This document shows, in pieces, positions 6,758-15,254 of a DNA stretch of 58,783 nucleotides. Under the pieces are notes generated by a model. The model saw only the letters and a program-made list of their open reading frames with translations, searched no databases and was not told the origin of the DNA. The position numbers were made by a program, and so were the translations under genes. The stretch is from Desulfosporosinus sp. BRH_c37 (lineage in GTDB: Bacteria; Bacillota; Desulfitobacteriia; Desulfitobacteriales; Desulfitobacteriaceae). The stretch lies in contig LOEW01000205.1 in assembly GCA_001516045.1 (NCBI GenBank), positions 1 through 58,783 of the forward strand, read 5' to 3'. The number at the start of each line of letters is the position of its first letter. The stretch's first letter is position 1.

Positions 6758-7501
6758 ATGAGTGATAACCAACCGATTTATGATTCCAAGGTTAAAAAGA
6801 TTCTGGAAAGGTTAAAGTTCAAGACTCGGGATGAGGTGGCTGAAGAAATGAAGTACAAGAACTGGAGAAGCATGGACATGTACATGCGAAGGAAAAACTT
6901 CATCTACGATAGCAAGGAAGGTCAATACATCTCAGCCAACAAAAGGGTTGACAAATATAATAAAGATCCGAAAAACTACGCTCCAGCGAAGGTCGTTAGT
7001 ATTATTACTGCTTTCGAAGAAGAGAATACAGACCCCAAGTTGGTGGCTAAACAAGAAGGATTCAAAGATCATAAAGAAATGGCCTAGTATATGAAAAACA
7101 AAGGTTTTGAGTGGAATGTCTACAGAAACAACTATGTCAAAGTGGTTGGTAAGGTGTCAGATGAGTTAGAAGCCGTAGATTTACCACAGGAGACCTTTGC
7201 AAAAGCGAAGGATGGGATAGAAGAGTATCTTCCCTTCCTTCGCTTTTTATATGAGAAACGGGATGAGATTTATAAACTCTTATCTGGTGTGAAGGAGGAC
7301 GGTAAAATACCAAGGTATGCTCTACCTGGTCTTGCAAGAACCAAAGCAACATACATGAGCGATATAGTAGCCAAGCTGACCGCAGAATTTAGCAGGGAAA
7401 AGAATGTTACGCAACGGGAGATCATGGAGGCAGCCTTAGTGGAATACTTACAGAAATATGGGTTTAAGCGGGAAATTGAGGCACTACTTAAGAATCTGTA
7501 A
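6758..7501 (+). pseudogene. Recombinase partner, module 2, interrupted by an in-frame TAG
   Basis: This is a co-linear homologue of the gene at 2346 and would be about 247 residues. At 7088-7090 the codon that is GAG (Glu) in module 1 (MAEYMKNK) is TAG, splitting the protein into 109 and 136 codons. Everything after it, including the ribbon-helix-helix-like tail, remains in frame and conserved. A single recent nonsense mutation is the simplest reading. Desulfitobacterium-type bacteria can encode pyrrolysine, so read-through is possible but unsupported. The second half could restart at ATG 7091. Confidence 0.8.
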
Positions 7502-7625
7502 AAAAATTACTGTTTGTCCGGTTAGCTTATGGGTTACGCTATAAGGTCACGTGGTATAATATATTAATGAAGCCAATGATTTTTAGTATTCCTTTTGTTC
7601 TGGTATCTGAAGGGAGTGAATTATT

Positions 7626-7874
7626 ATGAATTTTATTAGGAAAGTGGCAAATAGCAATATATTAGCTGACGTTATTGATCTTCCAGAAAACTTAAGGAAT
7701 AGAGAAGTTGAGATACTCATATTTCCATTGGAAAATAGAAATACAAAAGAAAGCAAAGATCGGAAGCCTAAAAGTGCCAGGGGCTTATTAGAAAAATACA
7801 AAAATGTGGATCTTAAAAATTTAGAAAATGGTGCATGGGCCAGAGCGGTGGTAGATCAATATGAAAATAGTTGA
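7626..7874 (+). CDS. Antitoxin-like small protein upstream of a PIN gene
   Basis: 82 residues. The N-terminal half (ADVIDLPENLRNREVEILIFPL) is a strand-rich domain like AbrB/SpoVT-type or similar antitoxins that pair with PIN toxins. The C-terminus (SARGLLEKYKNVDLKNLENGAW, a short run broken by linkers) is the helical toxin-binding tail. SD GGGAG precedes ATG 7626. It overlaps the PIN ORF by 14 bases. This is the usual antitoxin-first order, the reverse of the pair behind module 1. Confidence 0.65.
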   Translation: MNFIRKVANSNILADVIDLPENLRNREVEILIFPLENRNTKESKDRKPKSARGLLEKYKNVDLKNLENGAWARAVVDQYENS

Positions 7875-8133
7875 TGCTAATATCGTTCTGAGGTATCTTT
7901 TAAATGACTCCGATGACTTCTCGGAGAAGGCTAGCGAGTTGCTGGAGAACAACGAGGTTTTTATCCCAAATGAAGTTATCTCAGAGATTGTCTATGTATT
8001 AGAGAAAGTCTATAAATTAGAAAACGAGGAAATAAGTAGTACATTGTTAAATCTTTTTGAATACAGCAATTTAGAAGTAAGTGATCTCGATCTTCTTAAT
8101 GAAGTTAAACAGATCATCCGACGATCTTATTAA
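7861..8133 (+). pseudogene. Truncated PIN-domain toxin
   Basis: 90 residues beginning MKIVDANIVLRYLLNDSDDF, the classic VapC N-terminus with the first catalytic Asp, followed by the E.V..L.KVY helix. VapC proteins are usually about 130 residues. This one loses the C-terminal catalytic acidic residues near 8100, where the sequence changes to that of an Rpn-type nuclease in another frame. It is probably inactive, with a deletion having joined two neighbouring genes. Confidence 0.7.
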
Positions 8134-8911
8134 ACTCGTTACGTTAGAGGATAAGAACGAAATCGAATTTGATGGCCATTTAGATAGAGTGAATCGTCTA
8201 AATTTTACTGTAACTTCCCAGAAGGGGCAAATTTATTTAGTTCAAGTCCAACTCGGTGACTTTTTTTTAACTGATCGACGGAGTTTATATTATTGGACTC
8301 ATATGTATTATAATCAGCCTGAGCCAGGACTTTATTTTTCCGAACTGCGCCCATTTGTAATCATTCATATTCTAGAGGATGACTGCTTTGAGGAGGATAA
8401 ACGGTATCATCATGTTTTCCACATTCGTGATGATGAGACACAGCAAAAGCTTAATGATGATTTAGAACTGCATTATCTGGAACTCTCTAAATTTAAGCAA
8501 TGTAAGCGAGATCCTGAAAATGCTTTAGAAGAATGGTTAATGTATTTCAACAATACTAAAGGGGAAACATTAGAGAAGATTGCCACAAGGAATCCTTCGA
8601 TTCGTAAAGTGATTGCACTTGAGGAAAAGTTCAAGGCGGATGCAAAGAAAAGGTATCACTATGACATGCGGGAGAAATGGAATCTTGATCTAAGATCGAA
8701 TCTCAAAGCAGCAAGAGAAGAAGGTGCAGCTAGAGCGGTGATATGCTTATACCTTAACACGCGTTTTGGTAAAGATTCAGAAATCCTTCAGGAAATTGTA
8801 AATAAGTACGATTTTAATTTAAAAACCCTCACCACTCTTAGGGATAATATTTTTAGATCCAATACTTTAGATGAGGCCAAGGCACTAATTCAGAAATGCA
8901 CGGTTTTGTAG
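8108..8911 (+). pseudogene. 5'-truncated Rpn-family (PDDEXK_2) nuclease
   Basis: About 265 residues remain. The segments IEFDGHLDRVNRLNFTVTSQ, then GQIYLVQVQL, carry the PD-(D/E)XK-like core of Rpn/'putative transposase' proteins, and the C-terminal helical part (LKAAREEGAARAVICLYL) is also typical. The usual N-terminal 50 or so residues are absent. The first in-frame start (8081) lies inside the PIN gene without a ribosome site. Rpn proteins promote recombination or act in phage defence. This copy is probably a remnant created by the deletion at about 8100-8110. Confidence 0.65.
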
Positions 8912-9017
8912 TTTTCTATAAAAATGCTAATTTAACCTTTATGAACCATAAGCTAATAATTAATTACAGAATCAATAAGGTACTAATGATATCTAATGGA
9001 AATGTAATGTGAACTTA

Positions 9018-9066
9018 TCAAGCCTCTGAACCCTTGATTCCATGCGGGTTTGAGGGCTTTTTTATT
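9018..9066 (+). terminator. Intrinsic terminator
   Basis: An AAGCCTCTGAACCC/GGGTTTGAGGGCTT stem is followed by TTTTTT. It lies after the nuclease remnant. A second strong stem without a T-run, GGCCAATAATCC/GGATTATTGGCC, is at 9130-9162. The rest of 8912-9243 holds no gene I can see. Confidence 0.8.
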
Positions 9067-9244
9067 TGCCGATTTCTTGGGTCTTTGGTGCTATTACCAA
9101 CACTACTGTTGAAGCGGACATCCCGTTCGGCCAATAATCCTATGATTTGGATTATTGGCCTTATGCGCAGGAAAATATAATCCTCAGGATTTACAGAATA
9201 CCCTTGTTTTTAGCGGGTCTTCTTTTGTTCGCTGAACTTAGTGA

Positions 9245-9273
9245 ATGACATGGAATCTTATGAATGGTATAAT
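9245..9273 (+). promoter_or_regulatory. SigA-type promoter for the DUF4160/DUF2442 pair
   Basis: A -35 ATGACA (9245-9250), a 17-base spacer and a perfect -10 TATAAT (9268-9273) lie about 45 bases before the GTG start. Confidence 0.7.
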
Positions 9274-9317
9274 ATGTATAGTTATGCATATGAAAACAAT
9301 AAAATAGGAAGGGAAGA

Positions 9318-9593
9318 GTGACGAAGTTGCCATTGATATCTGCATTTTATGGAATCTTGATATACTTATACCTTGAAAAAGGATCACAGCATAGTGCTCC
9401 GCATGTTCATGCGAAATATAATGAATATGAAATGTCTATTGACTTTGACGGCAACATTTTAGCTGGTGAGCTTCCGCGAAAGCAAACTAAACTTGTTGAA
9501 GCATGGGTGCTTCTGCATACGGATGAGTTAAAAGCATCATGGAGAGCGTATCGAGATGATGGTGAGCTAATAAAAATCAAAGGATTGGAGTGA
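9318..9593 (+). CDS. DUF4160 protein (toxin-antitoxin-like pair, first gene)
   Basis: 91 residues from GTG 9318 with a GGAAGGGAAGA ribosome site. The hallmark motif is FYGILIYLYLE followed by HSAPHVHAKYNEYEMSIDFDG, and the end carries LLHTDELKASW. DUF4160 proteins are typically encoded next to DUF2442 proteins, as here (7 bp gap), and such pairs are treated as candidate toxin-antitoxin modules. The biochemical activity is not established. The pair has its own promoter and ends at a cassette-end repeat. Confidence 0.85.
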   Translation: MTKLPLISAFYGILIYLYLEKGSQHSAPHVHAKYNEYEMSIDFDGNILAGELPRKQTKLVEAWVLLHTDELKASWRAYRDDGELIKIKGLE

Positions 9594-9600
9594 GGATAGA

Positions 9601-9849
9601 GTGGGTATTATACGTCCAAGAGCGACTGATGTAAAGACTCTCGATGACTATAAGATTCTTGTTACGTTTAGTAACGATGAAAGCCGGATCTTCGATGTAA
9701 AGCCGTATTTCAATTTTATTTCATTTAAAGAGTTGCAAAACCATGATCTTTTCAAAGCTGTTCGTATTGCTGGACTTTCAATAGAGTGGCCAAACGGTGT
9801 TGATATTTGCCCTGATGAACTCTATTATGATAGTGTACCGTTAAATTAG
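9601..9849 (+). CDS. DUF2442 protein (partner of DUF4160)
   Basis: 82 residues from GTG 9601 (GGAGTGAGGA upstream). The pattern DYKILVTFSNDESRIFDVKPY followed by F..L.....F..V+I.G.SIEWPNG.DICPDELY is characteristic of DUF2442. The family is annotated as a likely DNA-binding or antitoxin partner, and the role here is inferred from pairing. The stop codon is immediately followed by repeat copy B. Confidence 0.85.
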   Translation: MGIIRPRATDVKTLDDYKILVTFSNDESRIFDVKPYFNFISFKELQNHDLFKAVRIAGLSIEWPNGVDICPDELYYDSVPLN

Positions 9850-9989
9850 TGCTCGGGTCGGAAAAGGCCTCCGAAGTTCGTCTTCGGGGGTCTCCCCCCC
9901 CCAAGGGGACTGGTACTTCTCGGAATTTGTCGAATGCCATATCAACTATCCAGAGAGTCCTTTCGCTACGGCGAAGGGCTCTTTTGGCG
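9850..9989 (+). repeat. Cassette-end repeat copy B with intrinsic terminator; core inverted
   Basis: It shares GTGCTCGGG at the 5' end and the terminator module GAGTCCTTTCGC/GCGAAGGGCTC plus TTTT (9955-9985) with copies A and C, but its middle differs. The core ATTCGACAAATT of copy A appears here as the reverse complement AATTTGTCGAAT (9924-9935). It contains an additional CCGAAG/CTTCGG hairpin and a C8-C9 run. Confidence 0.6.
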
Positions 9990-10026
9990 TAACTAGCTGC
10001 AAAAGTGTTGCCTCCCAAAAAGATAA

Positions 10027-10063
10027 ATGGCCCAGTAGTTTAAAAACTGCTGGGTCTTTTACT
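10027..10063 (+). terminator. Hairpin terminator between repeats B and C
   Basis: A GGCCCAGTAGTTT/AAACTGCTGGGTC stem is followed by TTTTA. The 100 bases between it and repeat C encode only a doubtful ORF (ATG 10089, MYLEGTYFLDGSKITLFDMI) that runs into the repeat. Confidence 0.65.
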
Positions 10064-10162
10064 ATGTACCTATCAATCTAATGGTTCGATGTATCTTGAA
10101 GGCACTTATTTTTTGGATGGGTCTAAAATAACATTGTTTGACATGATTATGACGAAGAGAAT

Positions 10163-10275
10163 GTTCAGGAAAAGTCTCCCATCCGGTCAACTTTTCTCGA
10201 TCTCGTACCCTCTCAGGATTCGACAGATTATCTCAGAAGAGTCCTTCGCTAGCGAGGGACTCTTCTGGCGTTTCT
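10163..10275 (+). repeat. Cassette-end repeat copy C with intrinsic terminator
   Basis: It closely matches copy A (4300-4411) across its full length, including the arms GAAAAGT/ACTTTTC, the core ATTCGACAGATT and the terminator stem. Compensatory changes in the stem (GAGTCCTTCGC/GCGAGGGACTC) preserve pairing, so the hairpin appears to be maintained. Confidence 0.7.
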
Positions 10276-10327
10276 AGCAGTAAAACTATTCGTTGCTCAC
10301 TGCATAAAACTAATGCCTTTTTGAACA

Positions 10328-12418
10328 TTAGTTATCAGAAATAGTTACTCTTGTATCGGACTTACCCAAGGTATATAAATCAAAAAAAGATACTATTGGA
10401 TGTGACACGAACCATTTACCATTTCCGGTGTAACTAACTTCATCATATGGAAATGGAGTGGAGGGTAAAACTGTATAGTAATTTTGATAAAGAACATTTC
10501 CCGCAAAACTATCACCTGGATAATTTAAAACAATATCATTATTTAACTTAGCAAAGAAAAGCATAATGTCACCTTTATGGTTCGTACTCAATAAATTCAT
10601 CCAATTTACATAATCATTGCTATCAACTATACCGTGAACATTTACTTTACTTAGACCCATTGTATAATCATTAACTTTCCAAGTGAAACTAACGGTTTTT
10701 CCAGCGATGGTCATTACGTTATATTGACTATTTAAGAACGTTGCAAATTCTTCATCTGTCATCTTTACTTTTTCTTCACTCGTTACACTTTTGCGGGGTA
10801 ATTGTGCTAATGTCAAGTTAATATCCTTCGTTAAAGTAAACTTCAATAAATTAATGGGTATTGCAAAGTTAGAATTCTGTCCGTCAGCTGTACCTGCTGA
10901 AGTTATGCCAATAACTTCAGCTTGTTCATTCAGTAACACTCCGCCACTTGACCCTGAAGAAAGTGGTGCAGAAATTTGAATATAAGTTGCTCCATCAATT
11001 ACTCTCGATTTTGTACTTATTAAACCATCACTCATTGTATCATTCAAACCTAAAGGATTACCGATAGTGTAAATTTTATCTCCAGTCCCAATCTTGTCTG
11101 AATCACCAAGTGTAACAGGTTGTAGACCAGCAGCATCGATCTTGATGAGAGCCATATCCTGTGTAGAATCAAATGAAAAAACTTTGGAGACGTCATAGAT
11201 TTTCCCATCGTAGGTTTTGACTTTGGCTGAATAAGCGTCTTTTATAAGATGATAGTTTGTCGCAATTTTACCAGTCGAGTCAATAATGAAACCACTACCA
11301 CTTGCTATAGGTATACCGTAGGAATTACTAACTTCAATATTAACGACTGAGGGACTAAGCAACTTAGCGATTTCACTTGAACTATAAGTATGGCTAGGCG
11401 ATGTTCCCGACAGTGAATCCGTATATGCCTGAATTAATGATGAAGGCATTACCGCCTCTCCGCCAAGAATGTTAAGTTGCTTGATGACACTATTCTTAGA
11501 GCTAAGATAGCTTGCTGTATCATTATTTAAGCTACTATCAACTAATAATATCGGAGCAGCTTTGCGAGCAGCATATGAACTTCCTGCAAGAGCATCCGCA
11601 AAACCAACTCCTGTGGCAAAGAAGATATTATTAAAGTCAAAGCTATTATCAAATCTTTTTAACACAGCAATATTTCTAGAGTATTTATCATTTCCTGTTA
11701 TTCTTTCAACATTAGGAAATTGGTTGGCTACTGATTCATTGATTTGCTCGTTGTTTCCTATTATATAGGTATTATTTATTATATTTGAATTCAAATAGCT
11801 TTTAATGCTGTCTGTTAGGTAATTTTTGGGCACTAAGATAATTGGGGTATTACTGAGAGCAGTTACGGAAGAAATTGATAAGGCATCTGCATAATCATCA
11901 CCCGTAACCACTGATATTCCTTGCACAACTCCTAGTTGTTTAGCGATTTCTATTGCTGTATCATATTTATCATTACCTGCCAAACGAGTTACATCAACTC
12001 CGATATCTCGGAGTTGGTCGGCAACTGTTGTAGAAACTACTGCATTTCCTCCTACGATGAACACGTACTTTACTTTAAGATCCTGCAAAGTTTCTTTTGA
12101 TACTTGTGTTAAATTCTGAGTTCCTGTCAGTAAAATGGGAGCGTTATATTTTCTTGCTAAAGGAGCGGCTGCTAAGGCATCGGGATAATTTTCACCATAA
12201 GCCAAAATTGCGTAATCAGACTGTGACCATCCTTCTTTCGCAATAGCAGCGGAAGTATCATATTGGGTATAACCTGCAATTCGATGTATCGATGGAGAAG
12301 CGTTAGCATTACAAGCAAAGACAATTTGAAAAACCAATACATTGATAATTATTGAGAGGAATATACCCTTCCATCTATATTCCCGGTCTTCAATTTTCGA
12401 AAAACAGATTTCTGCCAT
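10328..12418 (-). CDS. Secreted CWB2-repeat/trypsin-like (HtrA-type) serine protease fusion
   Basis: 696 residues. A basic N-terminus and hydrophobic segment (FLSIIINVLVFQIVFACNAN) form a signal or anchor. Three CWB2 cell-wall-binding repeats follow at about 45-330 (IAGYTQYDTSAAIAKEG, ILLTGTQNLT, ALSNTPIIL). A trypsin-like domain spans about 360-540 with catalytic His in NYHLI, Asp in QDMALIK and Ser in SSGSSGGVL. The C-terminal 150 residues are unassigned. CWB2 repeats anchor proteins to teichoic-like polymers, so this is a wall-bound quality-control or processing protease. No PDZ domain is evident, unlike classical HtrA. It is transcribed alone, with a terminator upstream at 12561. Confidence 0.88.
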   Translation of the reverse strand: MAEICFSKIEDREYRWKGIFLSIIINVLVFQIVFACNANASPSIHRIAGYTQYDTSAAIAKEGWSQSDYAILAYGENYPDALAAAPLARKYNAPILLTGTQNLTQVSKETLQDLKVKYVFIVGGNAVVSTTVADQLRDIGVDVTRLAGNDKYDTAIEIAKQLGVVQGISVVTGDDYADALSISSVTALSNTPIILVPKNYLTDSIKSYLNSNIINNTYIIGNNEQINESVANQFPNVERITGNDKYSRNIAVLKRFDNSFDFNNIFFATGVGFADALAGSSYAARKAAPILLVDSSLNNDTASYLSSKNSVIKQLNILGGEAVMPSSLIQAYTDSLSGTSPSHTYSSSEIAKLLSPSVVNIEVSNSYGIPIASGSGFIIDSTGKIATNYHLIKDAYSAKVKTYDGKIYDVSKVFSFDSTQDMALIKIDAAGLQPVTLGDSDKIGTGDKIYTIGNPLGLNDTMSDGLISTKSRVIDGATYIQISAPLSSGSSGGVLLNEQAEVIGITSAGTADGQNSNFAIPINLLKFTLTKDINLTLAQLPRKSVTSEEKVKMTDEEFATFLNSQYNVMTIAGKTVSFTWKVNDYTMGLSKVNVHGIVDSNDYVNWMNLLSTNHKGDIMLFFAKLNNDIVLNYPGDSFAGNVLYQNYYTVLPSTPFPYDEVSYTGNGKWFVSHPIVSFFDLYTLGKSDTRVTISDN

Positions 12419-12560
12419 CTGACAACTCTCCCTATACTTTCTTTTGCTTATTTATGATCTTTCTACATTTCTACGGTAAATCCTCCTTATCTTCACACTT
12501 TAAAGTGAGTTTATCAAAACATACCATTCACGCAGATGCAAATAGTCTTACGTCTCATTA

Positions 12561-12614
12561 AAACAATAAAGTTAAGCACAGCAGAATTATCACTGCTGTG
12601 CTTAACTTTATTTA
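12561..12614. terminator. Strong bidirectional hairpin terminator
   Basis: A long perfect stem, AATAAAGTTAAGCACAGCAG paired with its complement across an eight-base loop, has A-rich and T-rich edges on both sides. It separates the 127-residue secreted protein gene from the CWB2 protease gene. A second stem, CCCAAGA/TCTTGGG, lies at about 12660-12692. Confidence 0.85.
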
Positions 12615-12725
12615 TCGGTACCAGTAAAACATGCATAGAGGCACAGATCACCACGTACCTCCCAAGACTCGCCGAAGCGGAAACTCTTGGGACATTATCT
12701 TGAATTCTGAGGGGTGTCAGTATGG

Positions 12726-13109
12726 CTATTCTATGGAAGTAACTTCAAACGGATCAGTTTCCGTTCCTTGATCAACTGCAACACCAGTCTTGGAATCAAC
12801 TAATTTGCCAGTGTTGATATCGTTAACTTGTGCGGGAAGTACAGCCTCAGCACCATCTTTCAGACTTGAAATATTGACATAATCTTTAAAGACTGCATAT
12901 TTGCTACCAACTACGGCAAAGGAGGCAAGCGGATTAGCATTAGAAGCTGTTAGTATTGTTACCCTTTGAGTTACACTCAACGTACTAAGGTAAGTAATGG
13001 AGTAGTACGAGGCACCAACATACAAACCAGATTGAGATGCAAAAGTTGGAGTAGCCAATCCGGCCACTAATCCCAATGTTAACAAGCCCGAACAAATCAC
13101 TTTTTTCAT
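12726..13109 (-). CDS. Small secreted protein of unknown function
   Basis: 127 residues. There is a clear signal peptide (MKKVICSGLLTLGLVAGLAT, cleavage near TFA-SQ). The mature part has no Cys and no domain I recognise; it is rich in Val, Ser and Thr and ends with an acidic tail (DQGTETDPFEVTSIE). ATG 13109 is preceded by GAGGAGG on the minus strand. It lies among surface proteins and is probably secreted or wall-associated. Confidence 0.7.
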   Translation of the reverse strand: MKKVICSGLLTLGLVAGLATPTFASQSGLYVGASYYSITYLSTLSVTQRVTILTASNANPLASFAVVGSKYAVFKDYVNISSLKDGAEAVLPAQVNDINTGKLVDSKTGVAVDQGTETDPFEVTSIE

Positions 13110-13392
13110 TATTTATCCTCCTCATATTTTCTTCAGTATTTGTATAAAACTTATCATATAAAATCCAAAATCGAAGGGAACTTTCGTCTTGAAAGTATGT
13201 AACGTAAGTTATACTTTCTGATAAGTACAAGTATAGCCTTTGCCTCCATAATTTACTACAAATTATATCACATGCCTCGAAAAAATGCACATATTAAAAT
13301 GTCTTCAATGTTAACCTTGATACAAAAGGTCAAAGGCACATAATGTCGAATTACTAAATCATAGATAAATATTTCTATCGGGGGGGTTAATA

Positions 13393-15120
13393 TTGAAAAC
13401 TAAAGGACCGTTATTGAGCATTATACTAGTTATTATTCTCCTCTTCAGCAGTACATCCATTTTGAATGCGTCTGATTCGGTTGTGCCAGAAGTAGGTGCC
13501 TTATTGCAAAATTCCTATGTTGATCCTGTTCCTGAGCAAGTACTAAATGCCCCTAGTGTGGAAGAAATGCTTGAACGCCTTGGTGATCCGCATACTACGT
13601 ATTTTAGCGCTACGGACTACGCAAACTTTATTAATTCTTTAGACATGCGTTTTTCCGGAATCGGTATTTATGTAGATATTGTTTCTGATGGAGTGCTAAT
13701 TACGTCGGTTATTCCTGGCTCTCCTGCCGAACAAGTTGGCCTGAAGAAAAATGATATTATTATTCAGGCAGGAACACAAATTTTGGCGGGATTGCCCTTA
13801 GAAACAGCCACTAGTTACATACGAGGTCTGGATGGTAGTGCTCTTGATATTAAGGTTAAACGTGGTACACAGAATTTTGATGTTACAGTTATCAGACGAA
13901 CTATCAACATACCGACCGTTACTGGAGAGGTCTTAGATGGTCATATCGGCTATATCAAACTAAATACGTTCGGTAGCGACTCAGCGACGTTGTTTGGAGA
14001 AGTACTGAATAAGCTGAAAGCAGCCGCTGTAAATCGTTGGATCATTGATTTACGTGACAATCCTGGCGGTTATGTAAGTTCGGTAATCGACATTGCTGGG
14101 TATTTTATCGGCTCGAATGATGTGGTTCAATTCAAAGGTAGAAGTGGTCTTACAGAAATATATGCTGCTCCAGATCATGGCAGTATCCTCAACCAGCCTA
14201 TAATATTCCTAACAAATAAGAACAGTGCCAGCGCTTCGGAAATTTTAACTGCTGCGGCTAAAGACTATGCTAAAGCAACTTTGGTTGGGACAAGAACTTA
14301 TGGTAAAGGCTCAGTTCAGAGCATGTTCCCACTCTCCGATGGCGGAACTTTAAAAATGACAATCGCCCATTTCTTTTCACCTTTGGGACATGCGATTGAT
14401 AAGGTCGGGATTACTCCAGACCTTCCTATTACAACAACCGATGCTTTGACAACGGCTCAACTAATGTTAATCAACACGGGCCAAGGGGACCCTAACCCCC
14501 AAAGTGGGGACATCAAATTTCAGGCAGGACCCAATACCTTTACAATTCAACTTGGGCAGGCCCGTAAACCCGAGTATTGGTCGGCATTCAATGAAATCTT
14601 ATCAAATGTCGAGTCCCCTACTTTAAACTTTGAGCAGTGGGGCAATGAAACTTGGTCTATAGTAACAACAGAACTAAATACGCGCTGGAGACTGCTTTAT
14701 CCGAACTACCGCAATTATGGAACGATGACTGAAGTTTCATTGGCCAAGAACTTTGTAATCACTTTCTCGCGTCCGGTTAGTGCGTCAAGTGTAACTAATC
14801 AAAGCGTGGAATTAATTGATACATTATCTGGGGAACGTATCTTGCTCGATTTTAATCCAATTAATGAAACAGCAATCCAGGTAACCCCTCGACAACCGTT
14901 AAAGCCCAATTCTACTTATTGGTTTATTGTTCACTCTATAGTCCAAGGTACAAGTGGTCAAAGCTTAAAGGTAGGCACTTTATTAATTGTTAAGACTGTG
15001 GAAACTAAAGCCGGAGCGCTAGGGCTAACGTCAAAGCTAGGCCCGGATAATAATGCAGTCAATCTTCCAGATTACGGTCAAGCTATATCGGATAAAGCAA
15101 AAGGTGCTAAGTACAATTAG
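13393..15120 (+). CDS. S41 C-terminal-processing-type peptidase with PDZ, paralogue 1
   Basis: 575 residues from TTG 13393 after GGGGGGG (13380-13386). A signal peptide (LLSIILVIILLFSSTSILNA) precedes an S41 N-terminal helical part, a PDZ domain at about 80-160 (GIGIYVDIV..GVLITSVIPG, SPAEQVGLKKND) and the S41 catalytic domain with the Ser in NSASASEIL and the Lys in TYGKGSVQ. The last 200 residues form an Ig/SwmB-like domain (KNFVITFSRPVSASSV), an unusual extension for CtpA. It probably trims secreted proteins. The gene at 27469 is a paralogue of the same architecture. Confidence 0.92.
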   Translation: MKTKGPLLSIILVIILLFSSTSILNASDSVVPEVGALLQNSYVDPVPEQVLNAPSVEEMLERLGDPHTTYFSATDYANFINSLDMRFSGIGIYVDIVSDGVLITSVIPGSPAEQVGLKKNDIIIQAGTQILAGLPLETATSYIRGLDGSALDIKVKRGTQNFDVTVIRRTINIPTVTGEVLDGHIGYIKLNTFGSDSATLFGEVLNKLKAAAVNRWIIDLRDNPGGYVSSVIDIAGYFIGSNDVVQFKGRSGLTEIYAAPDHGSILNQPIIFLTNKNSASASEILTAAAKDYAKATLVGTRTYGKGSVQSMFPLSDGGTLKMTIAHFFSPLGHAIDKVGITPDLPITTTDALTTAQLMLINTGQGDPNPQSGDIKFQAGPNTFTIQLGQARKPEYWSAFNEILSNVESPTLNFEQWGNETWSIVTTELNTRWRLLYPNYRNYGTMTEVSLAKNFVITFSRPVSASSVTNQSVELIDTLSGERILLDFNPINETAIQVTPRQPLKPNSTYWFIVHSIVQGTSGQSLKVGTLLIVKTVETKAGALGLTSKLGPDNNAVNLPDYGQAISDKAKGAKYN

Positions 15121-15254
15121 TAAAACCTCACACTTTTTGCCAAGGATTAAGAAGGTATAATTGGGAGTATGTAGAATAGATTTATGAGAATAAATTTGGA
15201 AGGAAGGAAAGAACAGTTATCTAATTGCAGATCAATAATAAGGGGTTGATAAAA

